This document shows positions 1 to 6,306 of a DNA stretch of 9,635 nucleotides, piece after piece (the stretch's first letter is position 1; each line of letters opens with the position of its first letter). The notes beneath the pieces are model-generated. The model did no database searches, was not told the DNA's origin, and was given only the letters and a program-made list of their open reading frames with translations. Both the position numbers and the translations under genes were made by a program. Origin of the DNA: Clostridiales bacterium UBA1701 (GTDB lineage Bacteria; Bacillota; Clostridia; Oscillospirales; Oscillospiraceae). Location: positions 11,629 through 21,263 of the forward strand of contig DCJL01000002.1 of NCBI GenBank assembly GCA_002320035.1, written 5' to 3'.

Positions 1-154
1 TTGAGGCGGGCCTTGCCCCCTCAAGCTCCCCCGCGGCTCCGTTGCTATTCGTTTTGCAAACGTTTTTTGACAGTCTCAAATTAAAATATTTTAATTATTT
101 TTTTTGAACTGACAGAGAACGGGAACCTTGGCGAAGACCCATGCGGTGTTCCGC
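1..154. other. Non-coding left edge with AT palindrome and T tract
   Basis: I see no gene here. The stretch lies downstream of the leftward ABC-F gene. Bases 1-24 can pair imperfectly at their ends (TTGAGG at 1-6 with CCTCAA at 19-24). CGTTT (50-54) and AAACG (58-62) flank TGC and are followed by six T. Bases 79-96 form a perfect 18-bp palindrome (AATTAAAATATTTTAATT), followed by A and eight T (98-105). GCGG-TGTT-CCGC at 143-154 is a small hairpin directly after the ABC-F stop but has no T tract. The T tracts lie on the + strand, so any terminator here would serve a gene to the left of the window rather than the ABC-F gene. That reading is uncertain because the stem is pure AT. Confidence 0.4.
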
Positions 155-1756
155 TTACTCCCGGCTCTCAAGCTGGGCCAGGTTCATGTACTCGTCGTAG
201 CTGCACAGGCGGTCAATAACGCCGACGTCGGTTATTTCGATGATGCGGTTTGCCACGGTCTGGGTGAGCTGGTGGTCATGGCAGGAGAAGATGATGTTCT
301 GCTTGAAGGCCTCCATGCCGTTGTTGAGCGCGGCAATGCTCTCCAGGTCCAAATGGTTGGTAGGCTGGTCAAAAACCAGGAAGTTTGCCCCGGAGAGCAT
401 CATTTTCGACAGCATGCAGCGGACCTTCTCGCCGCCGGAGAGGACCTTCACAGGCTTGTATACATCGTCTCCGGAGAAGAGCATCCTGCCCAGGAAGGTG
501 CGCAGATAGCTCTCCCGCTTGTCTTCGGAGAACTGGCGCATCCAGTCTATCAGATCAAGGTCGCAGTTTTCAAAGAAGCTGTTGTTGTCCTTGGGGAAGT
601 AGGCGGGGGTGATGGAGGCGCCCCATTTGACGCTGCCGGAATCCGGCTCCTCCTCGCCCATGAGAATTTTATACAGCATGGTGACGGCAAGCTCGTTTTT
701 GCCCACAAGGGCGATCTTATCCTCCTTGCCCACGATGAAGCTCACCTTGTCCAGCAGCTTCACCCCATCTACAGTCTTACTGACCTCGGTGACGAAGAGC
801 CTGTCCTTGCCCGGCTCCCTGTCCGCCTTGAAGCCTACCCAGGGATAGCGCCGGCCGGAGGCGGGCATTTCTTCTACGCTGATCTTATCCAGCAGCTTGC
901 GCCGGGAGGTGGCCTGACGGGATTTGGACTTGTTGGCGGAGAAGCGGGCGATAAAAGTCTGCAGCTCCTGGATCTTCTGCTCGGCCTTCTTGTTCTGGTC
1001 CTTCAGCAGCTTCTGGACAAGCTGGCTGGATTCATACCAGAAGTCATAGTTGCCCACATACATTTTGATCTTGCCATAGTCGATATCCACGATATGGGTA
1101 CAGACGTTATTGAGGAAATAACGGTCATGGCTGACCACCAGGACAGTGCCCTCATAGTCCATGAGGAAGTCCTCCAGCCAGACAACGCTGGCGAGATCAA
1201 GGTTGTTGGTAGGCTCGTCCAGCAGCACCACATCCGGATGACCGAAAAGGGCCTGGGCCAGCAGGACCTTTACTTTAAGGCGGGGGTCCATGTCCTTCAT
1301 GAGGCTCTGGTGCAGGGAAGTGTCCACGCCCAGGCCCTGAAGGATACGGCCCGCGTCGCTCTCGGCCTCCCAGCCTCCCAGCTCCGCGAACTCCTCCTCC
1401 AGTTCAGCGGCCCGGAGGCCGTCCTCATCGGTGAAGTCCTCTTTTTCATATATGGCGTCCTTCTCCCTGCCGCAGTCATAGAGGCGCTGATTGCCCATGA
1501 TGACCGTGTCCATGACAGAATAGGCATCGTACAGACCCTGGTTCTGCTTCAGCACGGACATGCGCTTTTTCGGGGCCAGGGTCACGCTGCCGGAGCTGGG
1601 CTCCAGCTCACCGGAGAGGATCTTTATAAAGGTGGATTTCCCCGCTCCGTTCGCGCCGATGATGCCGTAGCAGTTGCCGGGAGTGAACTGCAGGTCAACC
1701 CGGGAGAAAAGGATGGAGGAACCGAACTGAATGGAAAGGTCATTAACTGTAAGCAT
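155..1756 (-). CDS. ABC-F family ATPase (YbiT-like) with degenerate second ATP site
   Basis: A 533-residue soluble protein with two ABC ATPase domains and no membrane segment. This is the layout of ABC-F proteins, which act on ribosomes as translation factors or in antibiotic protection. Domain 1: Walker A GANGAGKST at 34-42, Walker B ending D180-E181 before PTNNLD, H-loop H210. Its signature position reads DPRLKVKVLL (157-166) instead of LSGGQ, as I recall for YbiT-type members. The charged inter-domain linker is about 240-300. Domain 2: an intact LSGGE at 439-443 and H493, but Walker A reads GKNELAVT (352-359), with the catalytic Lys replaced by Val358, and the Walker B glutamate is Gln464 (FDQPTNHLD). 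I checked both codons in the nucleotides. The ATG start is preceded by AGGAG eight bases upstream. The gene stands alone, divergent from the EFR1 gene. The exact role (housekeeping or resistance) cannot be told. Confidence 0.93.
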   Translation of the reverse strand: MLTVNDLSIQFGSSILFSRVDLQFTPGNCYGIIGANGAGKSTFIKILSGELEPSSGSVTLAPKKRMSVLKQNQGLYDAYSVMDTVIMGNQRLYDCGREKDAIYEKEDFTDEDGLRAAELEEEFAELGGWEAESDAGRILQGLGVDTSLHQSLMKDMDPRLKVKVLLAQALFGHPDVVLLDEPTNNLDLASVVWLEDFLMDYEGTVLVVSHDRYFLNNVCTHIVDIDYGKIKMYVGNYDFWYESSQLVQKLLKDQNKKAEQKIQELQTFIARFSANKSKSRQATSRRKLLDKISVEEMPASGRRYPWVGFKADREPGKDRLFVTEVSKTVDGVKLLDKVSFIVGKEDKIALVGKNELAVTMLYKILMGEEEPDSGSVKWGASITPAYFPKDNNSFFENCDLDLIDWMRQFSEDKRESYLRTFLGRMLFSGDDVYKPVKVLSGGEKVRCMLSKMMLSGANFLVFDQPTNHLDLESIAALNNGMEAFKQNIIFSCHDHQLTQTVANRIIEITDVGVIDRLCSYDEYMNLAQLESRE

Positions 1757-1789
1757 TATATAATCTCCTGAAGTGTATTTAACTTTTCT

Positions 1790-1807
1790 ATTCTAGCACA
1801 TATTATA
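1790..1807 (-). promoter_or_regulatory. Candidate -10 region for the ABC-F gene
   Basis: On the minus strand there is an extended -10 (TG-C-TAGAAT, 1790-1798) and, just upstream, a perfect TATAAT (1802-1807). Neither has a convincing -35 at the usual distance, so which one is used is uncertain. The position, 35-50 bases ahead of the ABC-F start, is plausible. Confidence 0.35.
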
Positions 1808-1856
1808 AAAAAAGAACAGGGCGATTTTGTGAATAAAAATGACCGGATGCATGGCA

Positions 1857-1885
1857 TTGACAGGGGGAAAATGCCGTGATATTCT
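1857..1885 (+). promoter_or_regulatory. Sigma-A-type promoter of the EFR1 gene
   Basis: A perfect TTGACA -35 (1857-1862), a 17-base spacer and TATTCT (1880-1885) preceded by TG-A, giving an extended -10. Transcription should start near 1892, about 50 bases before the ATG at 1942. The AAGGAGG ribosome binding site is at 1931-1937. Confidence 0.7.
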
Positions 1886-1941
1886 CATAGTGTGTTTTAT
1901 ACGGTCGGCTTTAGGCCGGATATTGCGGACAAGGAGGCAAT

Positions 1942-2709
1942 ATGGATATAAAAAAAGCTGTGCTGATGTATTTTAGCCCCACAGGCGGCACAAAAAAGGC
2001 GGCGGAGCTGCTGGGAGAGCGGCTTGGCATGGAGACAGAGACGCTGGACATTACCGCCGGGGCGCCGGAGCGGCGATTTATGCCCGGAGAGCTGGCGGTA
2101 TTTGCCTTTCCGGTTTACGGCGGCAGGATCCCCGCTCCCATGTATGAGCGGCTGAAGACCCTGCGGGGCCTGGGCACCCCCGCGGTGCTGCTGGCGGTGT
2201 ACGGCAACCGGGCCGTGGAGGATGCGTTGCTGGAAATGGAGGATGCGGCCCGCCTCTCGGGATTTATCGCCATCGCCGCGGCGGAGGTGATTGCGCCCCA
2301 TTCCATCGTGCCTCAGTTCGGCGCCGGCCGCCCGGACGGGCGGGATCTTCGCTTTATGGATAATTTTGCCTTTGTGCTCAGAGATCGGCTCATAACGCTT
2401 ATCAGCCCTGAGCCTGTGACCCTGCCCGGCGGCAGGCCGTACAGAGATTATAAAGGCGTACCCATGAAGCCGGCGGTATCGGCGGCGAAATGCTTTGCCT
2501 GCGGAGCCTGCTTTGCCCACTGCCCCGCCGGGGCGATTCCCAGAGGCAGGCCCCAGAAAACGGACAAAGAACGCTGCATAAGCTGCATGGGCTGCATAAG
2601 CGTCTGCCCTTCCGGGGCCAGGCACCTTCCCGCCCCTATGAAGCTGGCCGCTCAAATGAGCCTGAAAAAAGTCTGTGCCGAACGGAAAGAACCGAAATAT
2701 TATATATAA
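1942..2709 (+). CDS. EFR1 family flavodoxin-ferredoxin fusion protein
   Basis: A 255-residue electron-transfer protein. The N-terminal half is flavodoxin-like: a hydrophobic strand and the FMN phosphate loop SPTGGT (12-17), then the FPVYGGRIP segment (56-64) and the YGNR segment (87-90), as expected of the EFR1 family. The C-terminal part has two classical 4Fe-4S motifs: C184-x2-C187-x2-C190-x3-C194-P and C212-x2-C215-x2-C218-x3-C222-P. It should therefore carry FMN and two low-potential clusters on one cytoplasmic polypeptide and shuttle electrons between them. The physiological partners of this family are not established, to my knowledge. The ATG follows a perfect AAGGAGG by only four bases. 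No signal peptide is seen. It is a single-gene transcript between its own promoter and a strong terminator. Confidence 0.92.
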   Translation: MDIKKAVLMYFSPTGGTKKAAELLGERLGMETETLDITAGAPERRFMPGELAVFAFPVYGGRIPAPMYERLKTLRGLGTPAVLLAVYGNRAVEDALLEMEDAARLSGFIAIAAAEVIAPHSIVPQFGAGRPDGRDLRFMDNFAFVLRDRLITLISPEPVTLPGGRPYRDYKGVPMKPAVSAAKCFACGACFAHCPAGAIPRGRPQKTDKERCISCMGCISVCPSGARHLPAPMKLAAQMSLKKVCAERKEPKYYI

Positions 2710-2719
2710 ACAGCGCGGA

Positions 2720-2753
2720 GGCCGCCTTTCCCAAAAGCACGGGAAAGGCGGCC
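2720..2753. terminator. Bidirectional intrinsic terminator between convergent genes
   Basis: A perfect 13-bp stem (GGCCGCCTTTCCC at 2720-2732 with its complement at 2741-2753) around an 8-base loop. On the + strand it is followed by CGCAG and a T-rich tail (TTTGTTTTATT, 2759-2769). It lies between the EFR1 stop (2709) and the convergent hydrolase stop (2765). On the minus strand the tail is weaker, so termination may be less efficient that way. Confidence 0.85.
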
Positions 2754-2764
2754 CGCAGTTTGTT

Positions 2765-3289
2765 TTATTGATTGATTACCTCTATCTGGCACATTTTCAT
2801 GGCTTCCAGCGCGCGGCTGTGGCTTTCGGGGCTGACTCCGGCGCAGCAGGCGGCGTCTACGATTACCCGCGTCTCCGGCAGAAAGGCTTTAAGGAGCAGA
2901 GCGTTGGAGATGACGCATATATCGGTGCAGAGGCCGATCAGTGTGACCGAGGAGATGGGCTCCTCCCGGTCGGCGGCCAGGAGCAGTTCCCCCAGAGCCA
3001 CGGAGCCGAAGCCGGGCTTGTCGATGGGAGCGTCGTTGCAGAGCGGCTGAAGCTCGGAGCAGAGCTGCCAGCCGGGGCTGCCCTTGATACAGTGCGGCAC
3101 GGGGAGCATGGAGCCCTCCCGGCTGTCCATGTAGTTTTCCCCGTGCGTATCCCGGGTGAAAATAACACGGCCGCGGAAAGCGCGGATTTTTTCCGCCGCG
3201 GCGGGAACGACAGCCTGCGCTTCGGGCGTGCCCAGAGCGCCGTCTATAAAGTCCTTCTGCATGTCTACGACGATTAGAATTTCCTGCAT
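2765..3289 (-). CDS. Isochorismatase-family cysteine hydrolase (nicotinamidase-like)
   Basis: A 174-residue cytoplasmic alpha/beta hydrolase. The cysteine-hydrolase triad is visible: D9 (VVDMQKDF), K91 (DKPGFGS) and the nucleophile C125 in GLCTDICV. The set D47-x-H49 (FTRDTH) and H66 (PHCIKGSPG) matches the metal-site and HCxxG(T/S)xG pattern of nicotinamidases. The likely reaction is nicotinamide to nicotinate plus ammonia in NAD salvage. Related hydrolases act on isochorismate, N-carbamoylsarcosine or other amides, so the substrate is inferred. It is the last gene of a three-gene leftward operon. Only 14 bases separate its ATG from the stop of the VOC gene, and its AAGGAG site sits against that stop. 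It ends at the bidirectional terminator. Confidence 0.88.
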   Translation of the reverse strand: MQEILIVVDMQKDFIDGALGTPEAQAVVPAAAEKIRAFRGRVIFTRDTHGENYMDSREGSMLPVPHCIKGSPGWQLCSELQPLCNDAPIDKPGFGSVALGELLLAADREEPISSVTLIGLCTDICVISNALLLKAFLPETRVIVDAACCAGVSPESHSRALEAMKMCQIEVINQ

Positions 3290-3303
3290 CTTTCTTCTCC
3301 TTT

Positions 3304-3675
3304 TCAGCCCTTTTTCTCCGGAATGATTTCCAGCCAGTACCCGTCCGGGTCCTCAATGAAATAGATGCCCATGGCGGGATTTTCAAAGCAGATGCAGCCC
3401 ATTGCCTGATGCTTTTCGTGGGCGGCGGCGTAATCGGCCGCAGTAAAGGCCAGGTGGAACTCACTCTCGCCCAGGTCATAAGGCTCCGTCCTGTCCCGGA
3501 GCCAGGTCAGTTCAAGGGTAAAATCGCTTTTGCCGTCCCCCAGATATACCAGGCGGAAGCTGCCGTCCCCGGCGGTCTTTTCCCGGACGGGAGCGAGGCC
3601 CAGCGCCTCCCGGTAAAAATCAAGGCTCCGTTCCAGATTGAGAACATTGAAATTAAAGTGGTTGAAGCAGAACAT
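3304..3675 (-). CDS. VOC family protein, glyoxalase I-like
   Basis: A 123-residue protein of the vicinal-oxygen-chelate superfamily with two beta-alpha-beta-beta-beta modules. Four residues sit where the metal ligands of bacterial glyoxalase I (GloA) lie: H6 (CFNHFNF), E55 (FTLEL), H74 (SEFHLAF) and E116 (DGYWLEIIP). The C-terminal IEDPDGYWLEIIPEKKG resembles GloA closely. This supports a metal-dependent lactoylglutathione-lyase-type reaction that detoxifies methylglyoxal as a thiol adduct. Many Clostridia lack glutathione, so the natural thiol is unknown. It is about 12 residues shorter than E. coli GloA. The ATG is preceded by AAAGGAGG with eight bases of spacing, and the upstream MBL gene ends 22 bases before it. 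The pairing with an MBL-fold hydrolase suggests a joint pathway, which is an inference. Confidence 0.87.
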   Translation of the reverse strand: MFCFNHFNFNVLNLERSLDFYREALGLAPVREKTAGDGSFRLVYLGDGKSDFTLELTWLRDRTEPYDLGESEFHLAFTAADYAAAHEKHQAMGCICFENPAMGIYFIEDPDGYWLEIIPEKKG

Positions 3676-3697
3676 TATCAGGCCCTCCTTTATTTTA

Positions 3698-4519
3698 TTA
3701 CAGTTCGATTACCCGGGGCTTTTCCGCCGGGTCATGGTTTGCGATGCAGGCGGCACAGTCCGGCAGACGGCTCTGCTCCCGGAGCCAGAGCAGGGATTTT
3801 TCCTGGGCCTTTGGGTTGAAGCCGAAGCCGGGGACAAGCATTTCCCTCCAGGAACGGGAGGAAAAGGCCGCGTCCGAGGACAGCAGCACAAAGCGGCCCC
3901 GGTTTTTGATTATCAGGGCGAACATGCCCTCTGTGTGCCCCGGTACGTTCACAAGGGTGACGCTCTCGTCCCCAAACAGGTCGCGGGCCCAGCGGTTTGG
4001 GCCGATAGGGCTGCCTTTGTACCAGAATGTGTCGATGGGATAAGGCTCCCACATGGCCCGGGGCTGACGCAGACTGTAAACCGTCCGGGCGGTCCACCAT
4101 CGCTCCTCCTCCGCCATGAGCAGGCGTTTTGCCCCGGATAGCTCCTTCAGGCCGCTCACATGGTCCGGGTCCAGGTGAGTAAGCAGGATCAGATCCAGAT
4201 CGGTTGGGCTTATGTCCATGGCTTCAAGCTGCTCGCAGGCTGTCTGCCCCGGGGCAACCCTGGGGCGGTAGAAATCCGCAAGCCGCCGGGGCAGCACCCG
4301 GCGGACGGCTTCCGGCGCATATACGCCCCGGGGGCTTATCTCCCGGCTCCAGCCGGTGTCCACCAGGATAAGGCCCTGGGGGTGCTCAATAAGATAGGCG
4401 GAAACCGGCAGGTCAACCCGCCTGGCTGGCAAAGCAGGCCCGCCGAAAGCGGCCCTGCGCGGCAGGGAAACGCAGCCGCAATGGAGCACATGGATTTTTA
4501 TGCCGCCGCTTATAGACAA
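3698..4519 (-). CDS. MBL-fold hydrolase, N-acyl homoserine lactonase-like family
   Basis: A 273-residue metallo-beta-lactamase-fold protein. The metal motif reads THLDPDH (H115, D117, D119, H120), so the second histidine of the usual HxHxDH is Asp117. Later ligands are present: H195 (PGHTEG), D216 (SSDAAF) and H262 (ANHDP). Where the AiiA lactonase has a catalytic Tyr three residues after this Asp, this protein has Phe219. The fold and binuclear metal site are well supported, but true acyl-homoserine lactonase activity is doubtful. Glyoxalase II or another ester/lactone hydrolase is possible. No ATG is available. The start given is TTG with only a weak AAGGGG site about 11 bases upstream. An ATA stands at residue 7, about where homologues seem to begin (IKIHVLHCG), so the true start could differ. 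It is the first gene of the operon with the VOC and nicotinamidase-like genes. Confidence 0.87.
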   Translation of the reverse strand: MSISGGIKIHVLHCGCVSLPRRAAFGGPALPARRVDLPVSAYLIEHPQGLILVDTGWSREISPRGVYAPEAVRRVLPRRLADFYRPRVAPGQTACEQLEAMDISPTDLDLILLTHLDPDHVSGLKELSGAKRLLMAEEERWWTARTVYSLRQPRAMWEPYPIDTFWYKGSPIGPNRWARDLFGDESVTLVNVPGHTEGMFALIIKNRGRFVLLSSDAAFSSRSWREMLVPGFGFNPKAQEKSLLWLREQSRLPDCAACIANHDPAEKPRVIEL

Positions 4520-4552
4520 GAAAACCGCCGCCCCTTCGTATAGCTTACCCTG

Positions 4553-4581
4553 ATGGTAACACCGGTACTGCCTGATGTCAA
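4553..4581 (-). promoter_or_regulatory. Sigma-A-type promoter of the MBL-VOC-hydrolase operon
   Basis: On the minus strand there is a perfect TTGACA (4576-4581), a 17-base spacer and TACCAT (4553-4558) with an upstream TG-T, making an extended -10. Transcription should start near 4546, leaving a leader of roughly 27 bases before the TTG start. The -35 box lies directly against the upstream terminator. Confidence 0.6.
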
Positions 4582-4582
4582 T

Positions 4583-4620
4583 AAAAGCGCTCCCCGTTTT
4601 ATACTTCGGGGAGCGCTTTT
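4583..4620. terminator. Intrinsic terminator downstream of the PepSY gene
   Basis: A perfect 14-bp stem (AAAAGCGCTCCCCG at 4583-4596 with its complement at 4607-4620) around a 10-base loop. Its A/T ends supply a U tract in either direction. It follows the stop of the leftward PepSY gene (4637) by 16 bases and separates that transcript from the operon starting just downstream. Confidence 0.88.
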
Positions 4621-4636
4621 TCCAGTTCCGCGGGAA

Positions 4637-4927
4637 TTATTTGCTGGCGGCGATGATGTTTCCGTAGGTTTTCCGGAAGGCGCCGCCGGTGTGGTACTCG
4701 GCCCGTTCCGCGTCAGGGATGGGCTCAAAGCTGAAGCCAAGCACCTGGGCGCTCTGAGCGTCCACATAGCAGTCATATTTGAGCCAGTCCGTACGGAAGG
4801 CAATCTCATAAAGGCCGTTTGCCCTGCTGATGAGGGTACAGCAGACTTCTTCCCGGCGCAGGCCGGCATATTCAACAGCTGCGGCTGCGGCGGTGTCGGA
4901 TGAAATCCTTTTTTCAATGATATACAT
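4637..4927 (-). CDS. Small stand-alone PepSY-like domain protein
   Basis: A 96-residue protein. The segment from about residue 10 to 60 resembles a PepSY domain: an Ala-rich helix ending EYAGLRREEV, then a strand pair reading GLYEIAFRTDWLKYDCYVD and a turn before VLGFSFEP. PepSY domains occur in secreted propeptides and membrane sensors, but no signal peptide or membrane helix is visible here, so it should be cytoplasmic. The start at MYIIEKR is chosen because AAAGGAG lies six bases upstream. A longer in-frame start at 5065 has Arg-rich, low-complexity sequence and no comparable site. It follows the anti-sigma gene on the same strand by 179 bases; that protein also contains a PepSY domain, so the two may be functionally linked. 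Its function is unknown. Confidence 0.75.
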   Translation of the reverse strand: MYIIEKRISSDTAAAAAVEYAGLRREEVCCTLISRANGLYEIAFRTDWLKYDCYVDAQSAQVLGFSFEPIPDAERAEYHTGGAFRKTYGNIIAASK

Positions 4928-5106
4928 ACAAGTCTCCTTTCCTTGAACGGCGCGGGCCGCCGGTAGGACTTCCCCGAAGGCCCGCCTTATGCTTTGTGAG
5001 TGTGTGGAGCGCCGGAGGGGGGACTGCCGGCGCCCCTGGTGAAAGGGGGATATAGTGAACCGCATCCCTCAAACGGGGTCCGCGGATTCAAACGCAAAGA
5101 CAAAAA
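4928..5106 (-). other. Structured spacer between anti-sigma and PepSY genes
   Basis: A 179-base spacer with two potential hairpins. GCGCCGG (5009-5015) pairs with CCGGCGC (5027-5033) around 11 bases. GCGGGCC (4952-4958) pairs with GGCCCGC (4979-4985) around 20 bases. Neither has a following U tract on the minus strand, so neither looks like an intrinsic terminator. I see no convincing promoter. Whether the PepSY gene is co-transcribed with the sigma operon is open. Confidence 0.4.
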
Positions 5107-6306
5107 TCAGAAGTCAAAGTAACTGTCTGCCCAGGCGCCCCAGGCTTCGGCCCAGCGTTCCCAGTCGTCGGCGTATTTCTCGGCCCATTTCTCGACCTCG
5201 TCCCCATGGTCGCGGGCCCAGGCTTCCCAGTCTCCGGCGTATTCCCGTGCCCAGGTCTCCCATTCCTCGGCGTGGGCGTCAGCCCATGCCTTCCATTCCT
5301 CGGCGTGCTGTTCGGCCAGCGCTTCTATCTCTTCGACCATCTCCCGGCCGCTCTGAATAATCTCGCCGCTGGAGGCGTTTATTTCGTACTCATATTCATA
5401 TTTTCCGGAGGAAAATTCTATTTCATAGACCATTATGCCGTTTTCCAGATCCAGCTCTGCTTTTACGCCCTGAATGACGTTGGAGGGGATGCCCGCGTGT
5501 TCCAGGGCTTTTGTCAGCGCACGGTCCTGGCCTATATAATTCTTGTCGCTGGCGCTGCCGCCCTCCATGCTGATATCGGGCAGAGAGCCGCCGATAAGAT
5601 TCAGGTCGTTTATGCTCAGGGGCACAAGCGCCTCAAAGCTGTATTCCGGCTTGAGCGCCGTTATCTCCTTTATCAGCCGCGCCTTGCCGACGCTGATGCC
5701 GTGTTTTTCGGCAAGTGCCTTGAGCGCATCGTCCTCGGGCACGACCTGGCTCAGCACCGAGCCCGCAAAGCTGCCGCCCTCCAGCATGGCGCTTACCTTC
5801 CTGCTCAGCCGCTGCTGTATGGCGGCGGCCGCCTCCTGGCTCTCCCCGCTGACGGAGACCAGAATGGAGTTTGCCATGTCGCTCAGGTAGCCCTCCCGGA
5901 GCATGGAGCCGATTATGGCATTGACCGCCACGTCCAGGCTGCTGCCTTTCAGGTCCATGTCGCCCAGGACAGTTTGGGCATCCTCGTTCCGGGCCGTGAC
6001 TTCCAGAACCTTCTCATTCCGATTGACCTTCAGCTCTATGCTTGGATTAACATCCAGGGAAACCACGGCCACCGGGCTGTGTGCCGCGCCGTAGCTCATG
6101 ATTCCGCCCGCTGCGCCCAGCACCAGCACCAGTGCTGCCGCTATGCCGGCAAGACTGCGGGCAAAGCCGCCTCGGCTCCTTCTGCTTTCCGCCATGATGA
6201 TTCTTCCTTTCTGCCTGCGGCAATCGGATAGAACGGAATCAAAAACATCCGGCGTGATTTTCCCGAATGCACGCTCGACCCGGCGGTCCAGCTGATTGTC
6301 GTTCAT
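5107..6306 (-). CDS. Membrane anti-sigma factor, RsgI-like, with PepSY domain and Trp-rich repeat tail
   Basis: A 399-residue single-pass membrane protein. Residues 1-48 form the presumed cytoplasmic sigma-binding part (ERAFGKITPDVFDSVLSDC). One membrane helix spans about 51-70. The extracytoplasmic RsgI-like domain begins VVSLDVNPSIEL (81-92). The Asn87-Pro88 pair matches the conserved autocleavage site described for clostridial RsgI proteins. Residues about 200-250 are linker-like. A PepSY-like domain spans about 256-322 (MVYEIEF, YEYEYEINASSGEII). Residues 334-388 are five tandem 11-residue repeats rich in Trp, Glu and Ala, followed by a short W-rich end. The start codon overlaps the sigma stop as ATGA, with AAGGAGA upstream, so translation is probably coupled. 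It should hold the sigma factor inactive at the membrane until an outside signal triggers cleavage. The signal is unknown. RsgI usually partners SigI; here the neighbour is an ECF-type sigma. Confidence 0.88.
   Translation of the reverse strand: MNDNQLDRRVERAFGKITPDVFDSVLSDCRRQKGRIIMAESRRSRGGFARSLAGIAAALVLVLGAAGGIMSYGAAHSPVAVVSLDVNPSIELKVNRNEKVLEVTARNEDAQTVLGDMDLKGSSLDVAVNAIIGSMLREGYLSDMANSILVSVSGESQEAAAAIQQRLSRKVSAMLEGGSFAGSVLSQVVPEDDALKALAEKHGISVGKARLIKEITALKPEYSFEALVPLSINDLNLIGGSLPDISMEGGSASDKNYIGQDRALTKALEHAGIPSNVIQGVKAELDLENGIMVYEIEFSSGKYEYEYEINASSGEIIQSGREMVEEIEALAEQHAEEWKAWADAHAEEWETWAREYAGDWEAWARDHGDEVEKWAEKYADDWERWAEAWGAWADSYFDF
5143..5307 (-). repeat. Five 33-bp in-frame repeats encoding Trp-rich hendecads
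   Basis: Residues 334-388 of the anti-sigma protein fall into five exact 11-residue units with the pattern [H/Y]-A/G-x-[E/D]-W-x-x-W-A-x-x: HAEEWKAWADA, HAEEWETWARE, YAGDWEAWARD, HGDEVEKWAEK and YADDWERWAEA. Unit 4 has Val for the first Trp. At the DNA level, CCATTCCTCGGCGTG occurs at 5260-5274 and again at 5293-5307, exactly 33 bases apart. An eleven-residue period in an Ala/Glu-rich sequence suggests a long amphipathic or coiled-coil helix with a Trp stripe. Confidence 0.9.

Noticed and set aside
128..1771. A 547-codon open frame on the + strand covering the whole ABC-F gene
   Set aside because: It is antisense to a clear two-domain ATPase with recognisable motifs, and its translation resembles no family and shows no domain motifs. 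GC-rich third positions commonly leave such frames open.
2675..3277. A 200-codon + strand frame after the EFR1 gene
   Set aside because: It runs through the terminator hairpin and is antisense to the hydrolase gene with its complete catalytic triad.
4928..5065. N-terminal extension of the PepSY protein to 5065
   Set aside because: The extension is Arg/Ser-rich with no ribosome site, while ATG 4927 follows AAAGGAG at good spacing.
5143..5307. Tandem 33-bp repeats as a CRISPR or intergenic repeat array
   Set aside because: The units are contiguous with no spacers, in frame, and encode a regular protein pattern inside the anti-sigma gene.
5206..6231. A 341-codon + strand frame opposite the anti-sigma gene
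   Set aside because: It is the antisense shadow of a gene with clear membrane, RsgI-like and PepSY segments. No ribosome site or family resemblance is seen.
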